This document shows, piece after piece, positions 14,461 to 15,822 of a stretch of 15,822 nt of DNA. The position numbers were made by a program, and so were the translations under genes. The notes under the pieces were generated by a model. That model saw only the letters and a list, made by a program, of their open reading frames with translations, had not been told where the DNA came from and searched no databases. Every line of letters begins with the position of its first letter. Position 1 is the first letter of the stretch. The DNA comes from Gammaproteobacteria bacterium (GTDB lineage Bacteria; Pseudomonadota; Gammaproteobacteria; SZUA-152), in contig JANTGX010000027.1 in the NCBI GenBank assembly GCA_024762755.1, forward strand, positions 1-15,822, given 5' to 3'.

Positions 14461-14938
14461 CCTGGCCCTGTGCCTGGCCTTGCTGGTCGCCGGCCCCGTC
14501 GTCGCTGCGCCACCCCCACCGGTGACCATCGAGGCAGACCACGCGGTGTTCGAGGAACAGAGCGGGCGCAGCACCTACACGGGCCATGTGCGGGTGACCC
14601 GCGACGGACTCGAGATCCTGGCCGATACGGTGAGTGTGGTCACCGGCGAAGACGGGGCCCTGCAGCGAGTGCTGGCCGAGGGCACGCCGGTCAAGTTCCG
14701 CCAGCAGCGCGAGGGCGAGGCGCCCATCGAGGGCGAGGCCCGGCGTCTGGACTACGACGCGATCAACGAGCGCCTGCTGTTGCTCGATGCCGCCTGGCTG
14801 GCGCAGGGAGGCAACCGGGTCAGCGGACAGCGCATCGACTACGACACCCGCAGCGAGCGCGTCACCGCCGCGAAGGGGACTGATGGCAAGCAACGCGTGC
14901 GGGTGACCATCCAGCCGCGCGACAAAGAGACGCCATGA
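14444..14938 (+). CDS. lptA: LPS transport periplasmic protein LptA
   Basis: The periplasmic bridge protein of the Lpt machine, forming a beta-jellyroll filament that carries LPS toward LptD. It has 164 residues, somewhat shorter than the E. coli protein. The signal peptide ends near VVA (about residue 21), followed by a Pro-rich start. The OstA-type fold starts with VTIEADHAVFEE and contains the typical repeats YTGHVRVTRDG, IEGEARRLDYDAINERLLL and RVSGQRIDYDTRSERV. A G-rich ribosome site (GAGGGGGG 14433-14440) lies inside the end of lptC. The stop overlaps lptB by 4 nt (ATGA), so lptC, lptA and lptB are likely translated in coupled fashion. Confidence 0.95.
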   Translation: MRPLRSLALCLALLVAGPVVAAPPPPVTIEADHAVFEEQSGRSTYTGHVRVTRDGLEILADTVSVVTGEDGALQRVLAEGTPVKFRQQREGEAPIEGEARRLDYDAINERLLLLDAAWLAQGGNRVSGQRIDYDTRSERVTAAKGTDGKQRVRVTIQPRDKETP

Positions 14939-15687
14939 GCGCGACGCAGGCAACGACGGGCGACAGCGGTCTGGTGGTGCGCAGTCTGGCCAAGGCCTAT
15001 GGCGGACGACAAGTGGTGAAGTCGGTCTCGCTGACGGTGGGCCGTGGCGAGGTGGTGGGCCTGCTGGGCCCCAATGGTGCTGGCAAGACCACCAGTTTCT
15101 ACATGATCGTCGGACTGGTGCCCGTCGACAGCGGAGAGATCCGGCTCGACGGTCAGTCCATCACCCCCTACCCGCTGCACGTGCGCGCGCGCCTCGGCAT
15201 CGGCTACCTGCCGCAGGAGGCCTCGGTATTCCGTAAACTGAGCGTGGCCGACAACCTGCTGGCCATTCTGCAGACGCGCCGCGACCTGGACCCTCAGCAA
15301 CAGCAGGAGCGCATGGAGATCCTGTTGCAGGAGCTGAGCATCACGCACATCCGCGACTCCCTCGGCATGAGCCTCTCCGGCGGTGAGCGGCGGCGGGTGG
15401 AGATCGCCCGCGCGCTGTGCACCGAGCCCCGCTATATCCTGCTCGACGAGCCCTTCGCCGGCGTCGATCCCATCTCGGTGATCGATATCCAGCGCATCAT
15501 CGGCCACCTCACCGAGCGGCGCATCGGCGTGCTCATCACCGACCACAATGTGCGCGAGACCTTGGGAATCTGTGAGCGTGCCTACATCATGAGTGATGGC
15601 GAGGTCATCGCCGAAGGACGGCCGGAAGAGATCCTCGCCCACCGGCGGGTGCGGGAGGTCTATCTCGGCGAGGATTTCCGCCTCTGA
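14935..15687 (+). CDS. lptB: LPS export ABC transporter ATP-binding protein LptB
   Basis: The cytoplasmic ATPase that drives LPS extraction with LptF and LptG. It has 250 residues and every ABC motif: Walker A GPNGAGKTT (45-53), Q-loop Q94 in YLPQEASVF, signature LSGGE (147-151), Walker B ILLDEP with D171 and E172, and the H-loop H204 in ITDHNV. The YLPQEASVFRKLSV and CERAYIMSDGEVIAEG stretches are typical of LptB among ABC proteins. It begins 4 nt inside lptA. lptF and lptG are not in the window, as usual, because they are normally encoded elsewhere. It is the last gene visible in the LPS cluster. Confidence 0.97.
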   Translation: MSATQATTGDSGLVVRSLAKAYGGRQVVKSVSLTVGRGEVVGLLGPNGAGKTTSFYMIVGLVPVDSGEIRLDGQSITPYPLHVRARLGIGYLPQEASVFRKLSVADNLLAILQTRRDLDPQQQQERMEILLQELSITHIRDSLGMSLSGGERRRVEIARALCTEPRYILLDEPFAGVDPISVIDIQRIIGHLTERRIGVLITDHNVRETLGICERAYIMSDGEVIAEGRPEEILAHRRVREVYLGEDFRL

Positions 15688-15749
15688 AGATGGCCGCGCG
15701 AGAGGCAGACGCGGGCGCCCGTCCACCTCCCACGCGGGGCGGATTGGGG

Positions 15750-15755
15750 TACACT
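15750..15755 (+). promoter_or_regulatory. Candidate -10 element after lptB
   Basis: TACACT follows GATTGGGG in the spacer after lptB, where a promoter for the next gene (rpoN in most relatives) would be expected. It resembles the TACAAT before ubiC. No -35 match lies at the right spacing, so confidence is low. The remaining sequence to 15822 shows no certain gene. Confidence 0.25.
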
Positions 15756-15822
15756 GAAACGAGACCCGGTCCCCGCAACCGCCCGGCCTCCGCCACTATG
15801 ATCCGCGTTGCCACGCAGATTT

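Noticed and set aside
15798..15822. ATG at 15798 as the start of the next gene (rpoN by synteny)
   Set aside because: Only eight codons are visible (MIRVATQI). They do not resemble the sigma-54 N-terminus and no ribosome binding site precedes them.

Overview
The window is chromosomal, GC-rich DNA from a gammaproteobacterium. The evidence is the kdsD-kdsC-lptC-lptA-lptB order, a ubiC-ubiA pair, and a cytochrome c4 / dsbA / EEP-phosphatase / diguanylate-cyclase cluster like one I recall from Pseudomonas. The strong GC bias suggests a purple-sulfur or Chromatiales-like lineage, but that placement is inference. There is no phage, CRISPR array, rRNA or tRNA. Almost all of the DNA is coding on the + strand; only the cyclic-nucleotide-binding gene is on the - strand.

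Left part (1-7402): a short non-coding edge carries two direct copies of AAAGGGGACATT. It is followed by a monoheme cytochrome c and a diheme cytochrome c4 that look like a partial tandem duplication, ending at a clear hairpin/T-tract terminator. A convergent gene encodes a stand-alone cyclic-nucleotide-binding domain protein. Divergent from it is dsbA, then a ThDP enzyme of the acetolactate synthase family, an endonuclease/exonuclease/phosphatase protein, a GGDEF diguanylate cyclase, and the S4-domain heat-shock protein Hsp15. The theme is periplasmic electron transfer and disulfide formation, with a signalling enzyme and a ribosome-rescue factor attached.

Middle (7403-8856): a two-gene accessory module. 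The first gene encodes a cytosolic trypsin-like protein with an intact His-Asp-Ser triad, resembling the plant NAL1-like family. It overlaps by 4 nt a small gene for a predicted exported protein that looks like a free-standing copy of the protease's N-terminal domain. This is the least described part of the window. A 13-bp bulged hairpin precedes the module and another hairpin follows it.

Right part (8998-15687): a dense + strand block. ubiC and ubiA carry out the first two committed steps from chorismate to ubiquinone. Next come a YrbG-type Ca2+/Na+ exchanger, a secreted TraB/GumN-family protein, kdsD and kdsC (Kdo synthesis), and lptC-lptA-lptB (lipopolysaccharide transport). Many junctions overlap by 1-17 nt, which implies co-transcription and translational coupling. 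The window ends just past lptB, where rpoN usually follows, but no sigma-54 coding sequence is visible in the 135 nt that remain.
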